Made by a program: the position numbers and the translations under genes | The notes under the pieces: model-generated | Seen by the model: only the letters and a program-made list of their open reading frames with translations | The model's database searches: none | What the model was told of the DNA's origin: nothing | Shown here: positions 40,883-49,480 of the stretch, in pieces | How the letters are laid out: every line of letters starts with the position of its first letter | Position numbering within the stretch: position 1 is the first letter of the stretch | Assembly: GCA_016712355.1 (NCBI GenBank) | Contig: JADJRF010000005.1 | Span: 1,178,001-1,242,000 of the forward strand | From: Vampirovibrionales bacterium | GTDB lineage: Bacteria > Cyanobacteriota > Vampirovibrionia > Vampirovibrionales > Vampirovibrionaceae | Direction: 5' to 3' | Length of the DNA stretch: 64,000 nt

Positions 40883-43702
40883 GTGCGGTTTCACGTTGAC
40901 AAGTGGTTTGACGGCCTGATTATCGGGCTTATTGGTCTGGCTCTGACCCTGTTTGGCTTCTTCGCCAGCGCCATCGGGCTGTTTGACGCGGTGGATAACG
41001 TCGCGCTGGATGTGCTGCTGCGCCTGCGCGCGCAAAAATTTTCGCCCTCGCAAGACATTGTACTGCTGGCCATGGATCACGAGTCGATCGCCTACGCCCG
41101 CGAGAATCCGCAGTTGGGCATTCACAGCCGGATTCTGCCCCGGCGCTATCTGGCGCAAATCGTCGACTATCTGCGCGAGGAGGGCGCGCGCGCGCTGGTC
41201 TTTGACGTGGAGTTCAAGCTGCCGCAAACCCCCGAAGACGACGAGGCCCTGCGGCGCGCGCTGGCTAAAATCCCGCGCGATCGGCTGTTTCTGGCCGCGC
41301 GGTCCGATACGCCCTTCGATGACGCGTATCAGGCCTATAAAACCACCCTGCCGCTCGTCACCCGCGCGATTCCGCTGCCCGGGGGCCTGTCGATTCCGCT
41401 GGTCACCTCCCAGCACGATGTGCCGCGCACGCGCGAGGCGCTCCTGCAGGACGAAATCACCCTGCGCGAACGGGTGCTGCTGCCCGCAATTGCCCTGCGC
41501 GCCGCTCGTGCGGACGCGGTGCTGACGCGTTTGACGGAAAACCGCTCGAAAAACGAGAAACACTTATCCGGGGCGGATTTCGCTGCTTTCACGCTGGAAA
41601 TTTCGCCTCAGGCCTGGACGCAGCTTCGCCGCGACGCCCTGAACGCCTGGGTCAGCGCCCGCGACAGCATCGGCTATGACTATACCGGCGCGGCGGCGAT
41701 GTCTGTAGAAGAACAGCTCTACAACGCGTACGAGAACGACATCTGCCTGCAACGCAATTATCACCGGTTTTACGACCCGGGCGATTCGTACCTGTCGTTT
41801 CTGGCGCGCGATGGTCTGGCCGTGTCAATGGCTCCCCACACCCCGCGCGAGGCCCGGCGTCGGCTGGCCTATTGCTTTACGGATACGATTCAGCCTGCGT
41901 TTCGCCTGCCGAATGCGCATCTGGGCATTACCAACGTGCAGTATGAGCGTGACGCCTTTGAGCGAACGGTTCCTGTTCTCAAAAGGCTCTATAACGGCAG
42001 CTTTCATACGTATCTGGGGATTCGCCCGGGGCTGACGCTTCGCGGGGCGCGGCATCTCGCTTACGACGGCCAGACGTTTCAAGCGGATAATCAGCGGATG
42101 CCGCTGCTCAAAAATCAGAATGCGCTCATTAACTGGCGCGATCCGGCGCAATTGCCCCGGGAAATTCTGAGCCGCGCTTATTTTGACATGCGTCTGCTGA
42201 GCGCCGACGCGCTGCCGGCTGCGCGCCTGAATGCGGCGCTGCCTGCGACCCGGCCGCTGGAATGGCATGCGATCGCATCCGCCGGATTCCTGTCTCCCGG
42301 CGCGCCCGCTTGGGACTCGCCTGAAAATGCGCTGAAGGACTGGCGCCGCTTGCAGGATCAGGCGCGCGCCTTCTACGCCTCTCGTCCGCCGGATGCGCTG
42401 CGGCGAGCCTTTCAGGGCGATTACGCGCCGATGTCGGCCATCAACGCCTTTCATCCTGACAAGGTCGATTATCAGCCGGCGTTGGGCAATGCGCATTTAT
42501 ACCGCAAGCTGTCGGTTTCAGACGTCCTGCGGCAGATTACCGCCACGCGCTCCGGCGGGGACGCGGCGCCGATTTACCGGCTCAAAGGCATGCCGCTGAG
42601 CGGCGATTTCTCGTTTAAAAATAAAATCGTGATCTACGGCGATACGATGGATGATATTCATCGCACGCCGATGGGGGTGGTCTTTGGGCCGGAAGTCGTG
42701 GCGACGGTGCTGGATATGACGCTGCATGATCGTCAGTTCGTGGCGTTTGCGCCGTTGTGGCTGAGCTTTCTGATTGTCTTTCTCATCTGCGCGCCGTTGG
42801 TGTGGATTTGCCTGAAACTCGATGGCTTGCCTGCTATCGTTTTCACCTCGCTGTTTATTATCCTGGGGTATTTTACCGGCGTGGTGGCGTTTTTTATGCG
42901 CGACGGCGGCGACGTCGCCTATTATGCGCCGCTGTTCGGGCCGACGCTGACGCTGTTGAGCGCCTTTATCGGCGCGCTGGTCTATCGCCATGCGGTTCAG
43001 AACCGCGAAAAACGCATGCTCACCCATGCGTTTTCGCGCTACGTGTCGCCGCAGTTAATGACGGCCATCCTCAACGACCCGGCCCGCGTCATGGAAAACC
43101 TCAAGGGCGGCAAGCGCGAACTCACGGTGCTGTTCGCTGATCTGCGCAACTTTACCAGCACGTTTGAAGACGAAGATCCCGAAAAAATGGTGGATCAGCT
43201 CAACGAGTATTTTGACGTCATGACCAATATTATTCTGGCGCGTAAAGGGACTTACGATAAATATATGGGCGATGCGATTATGGCGTTCTTCGGCGCGCCG
43301 GTGCCGTTTGACGATCACGCCCTGAAGGCCTGCCAGGCGTCTATGGAAATGTGCGAGGCCCTCAAAACCCTCAACGCCAAGTGGACCGCCGAGGGTAAAA
43401 CCGAACTGGGCATCGGCGTGGGGCTGAGCACGGGCGAAATGTTTGTCGGGAATTTCGGCTCGCAGCGCATCAAAAACTTTACGGTGATGGGCAGCGTCGT
43501 TAATCTCGGGGCGCGTCTGGAAACCTTTACCCGCCAGGCGGGCGTCGACGTGGTGATTAGCCAGCGGACGTACGAGCAGGCCCAGCCGCTGGTAAGCGTC
43601 AAGCCGCTGGGCGAGATTCGCGTCAAGGGCTTCAGCGAGCCGGTGCAGGCGTTTGGCTTGCTGGCCGCGCGCGAGGCCCCGGAACGTTCTGAACAGCCCT
43701 AA
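40883..43702 (+). CDS. CHASE2-domain adenylate/guanylate cyclase, class III
   Basis: The 939-residue membrane protein starts with a transmembrane helix (residues 9-30). It is followed by a very large extracytoplasmic CHASE2 sensor (ALVFDVEFKLPQTPEDDEAL) to about 615, longer than the usual 300 residues, and three membrane segments at about 620-706. The catalytic domain (about 745-925) has the metal Asp residues in FADLRNFTS and GDAIMAFFG and the segment MGSVVNLGARLE. CHASE2-cyclases of this kind are common in cyanobacteria. The ligand is unknown. The start is GTG with a weak ribosome-binding site. Confidence 0.92.
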   Translation: MRFHVDKWFDGLIIGLIGLALTLFGFFASAIGLFDAVDNVALDVLLRLRAQKFSPSQDIVLLAMDHESIAYARENPQLGIHSRILPRRYLAQIVDYLREEGARALVFDVEFKLPQTPEDDEALRRALAKIPRDRLFLAARSDTPFDDAYQAYKTTLPLVTRAIPLPGGLSIPLVTSQHDVPRTREALLQDEITLRERVLLPAIALRAARADAVLTRLTENRSKNEKHLSGADFAAFTLEISPQAWTQLRRDALNAWVSARDSIGYDYTGAAAMSVEEQLYNAYENDICLQRNYHRFYDPGDSYLSFLARDGLAVSMAPHTPREARRRLAYCFTDTIQPAFRLPNAHLGITNVQYERDAFERTVPVLKRLYNGSFHTYLGIRPGLTLRGARHLAYDGQTFQADNQRMPLLKNQNALINWRDPAQLPREILSRAYFDMRLLSADALPAARLNAALPATRPLEWHAIASAGFLSPGAPAWDSPENALKDWRRLQDQARAFYASRPPDALRRAFQGDYAPMSAINAFHPDKVDYQPALGNAHLYRKLSVSDVLRQITATRSGGDAAPIYRLKGMPLSGDFSFKNKIVIYGDTMDDIHRTPMGVVFGPEVVATVLDMTLHDRQFVAFAPLWLSFLIVFLICAPLVWICLKLDGLPAIVFTSLFIILGYFTGVVAFFMRDGGDVAYYAPLFGPTLTLLSAFIGALVYRHAVQNREKRMLTHAFSRYVSPQLMTAILNDPARVMENLKGGKRELTVLFADLRNFTSTFEDEDPEKMVDQLNEYFDVMTNIILARKGTYDKYMGDAIMAFFGAPVPFDDHALKACQASMEMCEALKTLNAKWTAEGKTELGIGVGLSTGEMFVGNFGSQRIKNFTVMGSVVNLGARLETFTRQAGVDVVISQRTYEQAQPLVSVKPLGEIRVKGFSEPVQAFGLLAAREAPERSEQP

Positions 43703-43708
43703 CAGCCG

Positions 43709-43738
43709 CCGGCGCCGCACGAAGATCGCGGGCGCCGG
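43709..43738. terminator. Strong hairpin between cyclase and the flagellin-side genes
   Basis: CCGGCGCC (43709-43716) pairs perfectly with GGCGCCGG (43731-43738) in the gap between convergent genes. The U-tract is poor on both strands, so termination efficiency is uncertain. Confidence 0.4.
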
Positions 43739-43774
43739 GAGGGCTTTATTGGGTTTTACAGAGTCAGTAGGTTG

Positions 43775-43975
43775 TCAGGTCCTCTGGAATCGCCGGAGAA
43801 GGGCCAGGGCGCTGTCAACGGTGCGAAGGGCGATGTGCCGACTGTCGTAGTTTTCATCCGTGACGCGCCTGACGAGCGCTGCGGCGGGAGGCCGTGCCGG
43901 AGGCGGAGGCGAGGGATCGCCTTCTTCCAGCGGCGGCGTCCGAGGGAGAGGAGAGACAAACGACAGATGCGTCAT
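43775..43975 (-). CDS. Small protein downstream of flagellin, 66 aa
   Basis: AAGGAGG lies 6 bases before the ATG, the best ribosome-binding site in the window. The gene begins 31 bases after the flagellin stop on the same strand. The protein has a Pro-rich middle (GDPSPPPPARPPAAALV) and a helical end (HIALRTVDSALALLRRFQRT). I recognise no family. Position suggests a flagellin partner such as a chaperone or FlaG-like factor, but the sequence does not show it. Confidence 0.68.
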   Translation of the reverse strand: MTHLSFVSPLPRTPPLEEGDPSPPPPARPPAAALVRRVTDENYDSRHIALRTVDSALALLRRFQRT

Positions 43976-44005
43976 AGGTCGCCTCCTTCAGCCCGCGGGG
44001 CAGGA

Positions 44006-44830
44006 TTATCGCAGCAGCTGAAGGGCGATGTTGGGCATCTGGTTGGCCTGCGACAGGGCCAGGGCGCTGGCCTGTTGCAGAATCTGGAGTTTGGTCAGGT
44101 TGGCGGTTTCCGTCGCGACGTCCACGTTGCGCACGGCGGCTTCCGACGCGCTGAAGTTTTCCTTGGCGATTTGCGCGTATTGCAGGCGGTCTTTCAACTG
44201 GTTCTGCGCGCCGCCGATGGTTGCGAGATTGGTCGCGACCGTGGCCAGCGCCGCATCCACCTGCGTCAGAACGGTTTGCGCCGTGGTGACGTTGGTAATG
44301 GTGGTTTGCGCCAGGCCCAGCGTGGCGGCCTTGTTGTCCGAGAAGGCGGCGCTGATGTCTACCTGATCGGTCGCCAGCGACCCCGATCCGGCCTGAATGA
44401 TGATGTTGGCGGCGCTGCCGTCTAACAGCTTGGTGCTGTTATACGTCGTGCCGTTGGCCAGATTGGTGACGTTGCTGATGATTTTGCCGGCTTCTGCGGA
44501 GTAGGCCGTAAAATCGGTGACGGTACCGTTGGAGGCGGCCAGAGCGACTTCGCGCAGTCGCTGCAAGCCGTCGTTGACGCTGGTGAGCGCGCTGTCGGCG
44601 ATGTTCAGCATGTTGATCCCTTGCTGAATGTTCTCTTCCGCCACGGCGAAGCCGCGCACCTGAGAACTCATCTGGTTGGCCAACAGCAGCGATCCTGCCC
44701 CGTCAGCCGCCCGATTCAGCTTATAGCCCGATGACAGTTTTTCCAGTGACGATTGCAGTTTGCTTTGAACATTGCCGAAATTGCGTTGCGCGTTAATCGA
44801 CGCCACGTTGGTGTGCAGAAATAATCCCAT
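44006..44830 (-). CDS. fliC: Flagellin
   Basis: Flagellin is the filament subunit. The N-terminal D0/D1 part (FLHTNVASINAQRNFGNVQS, then LSSGYKLNRAADGAGSLLLA) and C-terminal part (NQLKDRLQYAQIAKENFSAS, ending in NIALQLLR) are typical. With only 274 residues it lacks most of the variable D2/D3 region. LQRLREVALAASNG corresponds to the conserved D1 segment seen by TLR5 in other flagellins. AGGAG lies 9 bases before the ATG. A stem-loop lies in the upstream region, and no clear sigma28 box was found. Confidence 0.96.
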   Translation of the reverse strand: MGLFLHTNVASINAQRNFGNVQSKLQSSLEKLSSGYKLNRAADGAGSLLLANQMSSQVRGFAVAEENIQQGINMLNIADSALTSVNDGLQRLREVALAASNGTVTDFTAYSAEAGKIISNVTNLANGTTYNSTKLLDGSAANIIIQAGSGSLATDQVDISAAFSDNKAATLGLAQTTITNVTTAQTVLTQVDAALATVATNLATIGGAQNQLKDRLQYAQIAKENFSASEAAVRNVDVATETANLTKLQILQQASALALSQANQMPNIALQLLR

Positions 44831-45161
44831 CGTCCATGTCTCCTATTCGTCTTGTTTCCTTACAATGACCACGACGCCCGCTCTCGTTGCGCGCCCACGC
44901 CAAGCCGTCCCACCCGTGGCGTCTTTTCAGATGCCGCGACGAGACGCCCCCACGGGCGCTGATATGACCTAGCCCAGATGCGCCCCCGACGACCGCTCTA
45001 TCCCGATGGGTCGCTGGTGAGCCGCTCTCTTGCCCTAATTAACCATTTCGCTGTAATGAACCAAATCGAGGGGTTGTTGAAGTCATGGATCTCTTCGGCA
45101 GGTTCTCCCCCACCTGAAGGAGATGTGAATAAATATAAACCAAATCCGTCCCTGAGACGCG
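44831..45161. other. Upstream region of flagellin with long imperfect stem-loop
   Basis: The 331 bases contain no supported gene. The main structure is an inverted repeat at 44913-44924 (CCCGTGGCGTCT) and 44942-44956, whose complement differs only by a 3-base bulge. It would lie about 85-125 bases upstream of the flagellin ATG, in the leader or promoter. The far end (45120-45150) is A+T-rich. Confidence 0.5.
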
Positions 45162-45635
45162 CTAAAACAGCGAAGTTAAAAACTGGGCCCGGATGATCGC
45201 CGGCATGGTTTGCAGCGAGGCCACGCGCAAGCGCACGTTGCGCACGGCGCTTTGCCGCTGAACCGTCAGCGAAACCCATTCGCCGGGAACGTCCGAAATG
45301 CGCTGATCCACTTCCCACGACGAGCGCCCGTAGACCGACTCGCCGTTAACGGCCAGCAACTGATCGCCGGGGCGGATACCGGCCTGCCATGCGGGCGTAT
45401 TGGCAAACACGTCATGCACCAACGGAAACGAAGCGGGTCGAATCACCATATCCAGCCCGACGATGCCATGAGAAGGCTGGGCGGCGGTTTTTTGCTCGCC
45501 GGGAGTCACGATCGAGGTTTCCACGGAGCCTTGCAACACTTTGGCCCCAGCGCCGTCACAAACGATGAGCGCTCCCACGGCGGCGCACGTCCAAGCCAGC
45601 AACAGGTTTAACAATCGGCGTCGCGGCGTTTTCAC
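45162..45635 (-). CDS. Exported PDZ-domain protein
   Basis: A signal peptide (LLNLLLAWTCAAVGALIVC, about residues 9-31) is followed by a single PDZ domain from about 57. Its signatures are GIVGLDMVIRPASFPLVHDV, then FANTPAWQAGIRPGDQLLAV and NGESVYG. There is no protease domain, so it is a stand-alone periplasmic binding module. It shares strand with flagellin but is separated by 331 bases, so a link is uncertain. Confidence 0.82.
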   Translation of the reverse strand: MKTPRRRLLNLLLAWTCAAVGALIVCDGAGAKVLQGSVETSIVTPGEQKTAAQPSHGIVGLDMVIRPASFPLVHDVFANTPAWQAGIRPGDQLLAVNGESVYGRSSWEVDQRISDVPGEWVSLTVQRQSAVRNVRLRVASLQTMPAIIRAQFLTSLF

Positions 45636-45790
45636 GGCGATTTTCCCCTATGATTATGAAAGGCTCAGCGTGAGTGGATGCAGGCTCTATCCCGGACTGG
45701 AATCCGTAATAAGATGATACTGCATTTTTTCAAATTGTCAGCGAGTAGCTGCGTATCGACCGCAGCGGCCAGAACTTGAGAGGTCATGCC

Positions 45791-46084
45791 ATGGCGTTGG
45801 CCCCAAACGCGCGTCATTTTTTCATCAGCGGGCGGGTGCAGGGCGTGGGCTTTCGCTATTGCCTGCGCGACGAGGCGCAGCGTCTGGCGCTGGCGGGCTG
45901 GTGCCGAAATTTGCCAGATGGCCGCGTGGAAGCCTTCGCCCAAGGCGACGACGAGGCTCTGGATGCCTTGCAACGCTGGTGTCATCGCGGTCCGCCCGGC
46001 GCGCGCGTGACCCAGATTGCGGTCGAGGCGGCTCTGGCGGATACCGTCCTCAGCGGCGCGCCTTTTGAGATTCGGTTTTCGTGA
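45791..46084 (+). CDS. acyP: Acylphosphatase
   Basis: Acylphosphatase hydrolyses carboxyl-phosphate bonds such as acetyl phosphate. The 97-residue protein has the active-site loop GRVQGVGFRYCLRDEA with the catalytic Arg. The catalytic Asn is in GWCRNLPDGRVE. Length and motifs are normal. ATG 45791 has GAGGT about 7 bases upstream. It is coupled to the next gene by a GTGA overlap. Confidence 0.95.
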   Translation: MALAPNARHFFISGRVQGVGFRYCLRDEAQRLALAGWCRNLPDGRVEAFAQGDDEALDALQRWCHRGPPGARVTQIAVEAALADTVLSGAPFEIRFS

Positions 46085-46800
46085 AGCGGCGCGTGTCGGA
46101 TAAAGCGCGTCTGCTGGCAGTGCGCTGGGGGCTGCTTGCGTTTACTTACTGCCTGTCGCCGGCAATGTCATGGTCGCAGGCGCTGGAGATGGATCCCGGA
46201 CTGACGACGGCGGGCGCGGTTACTGTAAAGACTGTAAAGACGCCTTCTCGCGCCAGCGCCGCGCCGTTTAAACTGGAAGCGCGTCAAAGCAATTTTCTGC
46301 CGCCGGCGATGTACGGGCAATGGAGCGTCACCGCCACGCTGATCTCGGCAGATTTCGACGCCGGTCTGTCGCCGGTCGCCCATGATATCTGGCTGCTGGA
46401 GCGCGACGGCGACAGCGTGACGCTCACCAATCCTGCCACCGGGGCGACGGCCAGCGTGTCGGTGGATCTGGTTCAGGGCGACACGGCGACGTTTCACCAT
46501 ACCGTGGCGTTGAGCGGCGGGCGCCGTTATTTGCTGGAGCGCCCGACGGTCACGGTCTCAGGCGATCGCCTGTACGGCGAAACCGTCCATGAGTACACGA
46601 TCTTCCAGCGCTTTGGCGGCGGCGCGCCGCGAATGTATCATGCGCGTTTTCGCATTGAGGCTGAGCGTCTGGCCCCGGCGCGCGCGCAGTGGCCGCAAAA
46701 CCCCGTGGCCCCAACGTTTGAGATCGAGGATATTCAGCCCGCGCCGCCCGCCCCTGCGCGAAAACCCGCTACGCAGGACAGCCGCCTGTACGTGCGTTAA
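46081..46800 (+). CDS. Exported protein, 239 aa, unknown function
   Basis: A GTG start overlaps the acylphosphatase stop (GTGA). A signal-type hydrophobic segment (LLAFTYCLSPAMSWSQA) is followed by a mature domain of beta-strand character (QWSVTATLISADFDAGL, DSVTLTNPATGATASVSV, GDRLYGETVHEYTIF). A Pro-rich tail ends it. The pattern recalls small all-beta lipocalin-like or carbohydrate-binding domains, but no family is recognised. It would act outside the cytoplasm. Confidence 0.75.
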   Translation: MKRRVSDKARLLAVRWGLLAFTYCLSPAMSWSQALEMDPGLTTAGAVTVKTVKTPSRASAAPFKLEARQSNFLPPAMYGQWSVTATLISADFDAGLSPVAHDIWLLERDGDSVTLTNPATGATASVSVDLVQGDTATFHHTVALSGGRRYLLERPTVTVSGDRLYGETVHEYTIFQRFGGGAPRMYHARFRIEAERLAPARAQWPQNPVAPTFEIEDIQPAPPAPARKPATQDSRLYVR

Positions 46801-46804
46801 AAGG

Positions 46805-46843
46805 CCAAGGCCCGCTGAATCTGGATAAATCAGCGGGCCTTGG
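46805..46843 (-). terminator. Intrinsic terminator downstream of the GntR-type regulator
   Basis: A perfect 14-base stem, CCAAGGCCCGCTGA (46805-46818) with its complement (46830-46843), and an 11-base loop. On the minus strand the stem is followed by CCTTTTAA, fitting termination of the regulator gene. It may also stop transcription from the plus strand. Confidence 0.7.
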
Positions 46844-46869
46844 CGATTGATGAAACCGGAGCGGGCCGT

Positions 46870-48162
46870 CTAGTCGACGACTTTTTCCCGGATGTCGGCG
46901 CTTCGGTAGGACTTGATCGTCTGCGGGTTGATGGCCACCCACGTAAAGGGCTTTCCGTCGGTTTCCTTCGGCACGTCGGTGACAAACGTCCCGCCGTAAC
47001 GGCCCCGGCTGAAGGTGACGATGCTCTGACGCGACAGGTTTTGCAGCGCCTTGCGGATCGTGTTGCTGCTGACGTCAAGATCTTTCGCCAGTTGGCCCAT
47101 CGCGGGCAGCTTGTCGCCGGTTTTGTACTGGGTTTGAATCAACTGCTTCAAATGACGCTCGACTTTTTCGTAGTTGTAGAAAGCCGGGTCGTCCACCGGT
47201 ACAAAGATGCTTTCAGGCGACTCGATAAACGCGGTTTCGGGCTTGCGCAGCACAAACGTTCCGTAACGCCCGCGCTTGGAGTGAATAATCCCCTGGTCGC
47301 AGAGGCGGCGCATCGCGTCGTGAACGGTTTTAATACTGACTTTGAAGCGCTCGGACAGGTACAGGTGCGACGGCAGCTTCTCATTGACGCCGAACTCTTC
47401 GGCAATCATGGCTTTGAGGTCGCGCTCGAGCTGATCGATGAGCGTTTCCGATTCGATCGCCGATGCGACCACATCGTCGCCCAGCGCGGGTAGTTGCTGA
47501 AGCTCCCAGTTGGCTTTATTGCCGCGCGTGCCGCGACTGTGCAGAATTCCTTCGTTGGTGAGGAATTCCAGCGCCAGACGCGTGGTATTGGGCGCCGAGC
47601 CAATTTCTTCAGAAATATCGCGCGCTGACGGCAGGGCGTCGCCCAGTTTCAGCCGTCGATCCAGAATAAATTTCTTCACCGCGATGACGGCCTGATCGCG
47701 CTTGGACGTTTGCTTGCGCATCCGCGCCCCGTTGGCGTCCGCGCGGCGAACCACGGTGCCGATGCGTTGCTTCGATTCCACATAGCCCATATCTTCGACA
47801 ATGCGAATCGCGTTCTGCACCGTGCCGACGCTCACGCCCAGAAACCTGGCCAGATCTTCCTTGCGCGGCAACAGGTGATTCTCCGTGATACGCCCATCAG
47901 CCAGCGCAGACTCGATAAAGGCGATCAGGTACTCGGTCACCAGCGAATCCTTGGTGCGGCCCGATTGCTTGAAATCCGGCAGCTCTTTGGGCAGTTGCCC
48001 GATCGTAATGCGCTCCAGCGACGACTTGTTGACCGTCTGAAGCGTGGAATAATCCGCGCCGCCTTGAGAAGACGCAGCCGTCATCGGCGGGGTCAGCGCG
48101 CCGCCCTTAATCAGAGCGCCGGAGCGCTTTTGTTGCGTGAGTTTATCTGCTAAAAAGCCCAT
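46870..48162 (-). CDS. Regulator with four tandem GntR-type winged helices
   Basis: The 430-residue protein consists almost only of winged-helix domains of GntR type. They lie at about 73-139 (LPRKEDLARFLGVSVGTVQ), 156-220 (LPSARDISEEIGSAPNTTR), 243-305 (LPSHLYLSERFKVSIKTVH) and 332-395 (LPAMGQLAKDLDVSSNTIR). Normal GntR regulators have one such domain plus an effector-binding domain. Here there is none, so ligand control is not expected in the usual form. It may bind a long or multipartite operator, or organise DNA. It is probably monocistronic, with a terminator behind it. Confidence 0.88.
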   Translation of the reverse strand: MGFLADKLTQQKRSGALIKGGALTPPMTAASSQGGADYSTLQTVNKSSLERITIGQLPKELPDFKQSGRTKDSLVTEYLIAFIESALADGRITENHLLPRKEDLARFLGVSVGTVQNAIRIVEDMGYVESKQRIGTVVRRADANGARMRKQTSKRDQAVIAVKKFILDRRLKLGDALPSARDISEEIGSAPNTTRLALEFLTNEGILHSRGTRGNKANWELQQLPALGDDVVASAIESETLIDQLERDLKAMIAEEFGVNEKLPSHLYLSERFKVSIKTVHDAMRRLCDQGIIHSKRGRYGTFVLRKPETAFIESPESIFVPVDDPAFYNYEKVERHLKQLIQTQYKTGDKLPAMGQLAKDLDVSSNTIRKALQNLSRQSIVTFSRGRYGGTFVTDVPKETDGKPFTWVAINPQTIKSYRSADIREKVVD

Positions 48163-48631
48163 GATGACCTATGTCCTCCCCAATCTGGATGGCGTTTGAG
48201 ACCCAAACAGCGACTCTTGTCTATATTAAAACAGGAATGTGCGTTTTGATGCCAACCCGGCGCGTCTTGCTTAACCTGTTCTTAATGATTGCGTTCTAAA
48301 GAGGACGTTTTGCAGCGGGGCGGGCCCTGTCGGCCCTGTCGAAGCAACGCCGGAAAATCGCCGGAAGGGTCGTCTCCAGAAGGACGCCGGGCCTGCTCGT
48401 CTGCGCTGGGGGGTAGGGGACAAGGCGCGAAAAGCCCGCTTTGTTTCAGGCGCGTCCCGCCGGAAAAGGGGTTAATGTTATTTGTCACAAAAATAACAGA
48501 ATTTGCCGCCAAATACAAGAGGGGCATGCGTGTCCCCGCGGTCATCGCGTTGCGCGTCGCGCGCGCTATAATAAGCGCGTCCTGAGGCGATTGGGACGTA
48601 GAGCCGCAACCGAACGGGAACCCCCGCAACG
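48163..48631. other. Divergent promoter region between the regulator and proC
   Basis: I see no supported gene in these 469 bases. TGTTATTT (48476-48483) and AAATAACA (48491-48498) form a perfect inverted repeat with a 7-base centre, an operator-like site. TATAAT at 48567-48572 is a likely -10 box for proC, itself enclosed by CGCGCT...AGCGCG. GGGCCCTGTCGGCCCTGTCG at 48323-48342 is a short direct repeat. Confidence 0.5.
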
Positions 48632-49465
48632 ATGACCGCAAGCGCGTTTACTGGCAAACTGGGCGTCATTGGCGCTGGCGTGATGGGCCGCGCCCTGATC
48701 GCCGCCCTCATTGAGCAAGGCGTGATTCCGGCTGCGCAGGTGTGGGCGGCGGCCAAATCCGAAAAATCGTGCCAGCGCGCGCGTCAGTCGCTGGGAATCG
48801 ACGCTTTTGTGAATTACCGTCAGGCTCTGGCCGATACGGCCGCTCTGCTGCTGTGCGTCAAGCCCTATCAATTGGCGGATGTCGTGGAAACGCTTAAAAA
48901 ATACGGCCTGCCCGCCCATACGCTTATTATTTCCATCGTGGCGGGTAAAACCCTTGCGTCCATCGAAACCCAGCTCGTTACGCCCAATCCCGTGATTCGC
49001 GCAATGCCCAATACCCCGTGCATGGTTGGGCAGGGCATGACGGTGTTTTGTCCCGGCTCATTTGCCGAAGAGGCGCATTTAGAAACCGCCCGGCAGATTT
49101 TCGAAGCCTTCGGCGAATGCCTGCAACTGGAAGAGCATCATTTTGACGCTGCCACCGGCCTGGGCGGCAGCGGACCGGCCTATCTGTACTTAATTATGGA
49201 AGCGCTGGCCGATGGCGGCGTTCGCGTGGGTCTGCCGCGCGATGTTGCTCTGGCGATTGTGTCTCAAACCGTGCTCGGCGCCGCGACGATGGTCAAGCGC
49301 TCGGGGCGGCATCCGGCGGCCTTGCGCGATGACGTCACCACGCCCGCAGGCTGTACGATTGCCGGTCTGCTGACGCTGGAAGACGGCAAAATTCGATCGG
49401 TGCTGGCCCGCGCGGTTCAAGAAGCCGCTCGCACCGCCGCCGAACTGGGCGCGCGTCCGCATTAA
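48632..49465 (+). CDS. proC: Pyrroline-5-carboxylate reductase
   Basis: ProC makes proline from pyrroline-5-carboxylate with NAD(P)H. The dinucleotide motif LGVIGAGVMGRALI is at residues 10-23. The segments VIRAMPNTPCMVGQGMTV, GLGGSGPAYLYLIMEALADG and DDVTTPAGCTIAGLLTLE are characteristic. The 277-residue length is normal. The gene lies opposite the four-winged GntR protein and shares its upstream region. Confidence 0.96.
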   Translation: MTASAFTGKLGVIGAGVMGRALIAALIEQGVIPAAQVWAAAKSEKSCQRARQSLGIDAFVNYRQALADTAALLLCVKPYQLADVVETLKKYGLPAHTLIISIVAGKTLASIETQLVTPNPVIRAMPNTPCMVGQGMTVFCPGSFAEEAHLETARQIFEAFGECLQLEEHHFDAATGLGGSGPAYLYLIMEALADGGVRVGLPRDVALAIVSQTVLGAATMVKRSGRHPAALRDDVTTPAGCTIAGLLTLEDGKIRSVLARAVQEAARTAAELGARPH

Positions 49466-49480
49466 AACGGCGTTGCTGCG

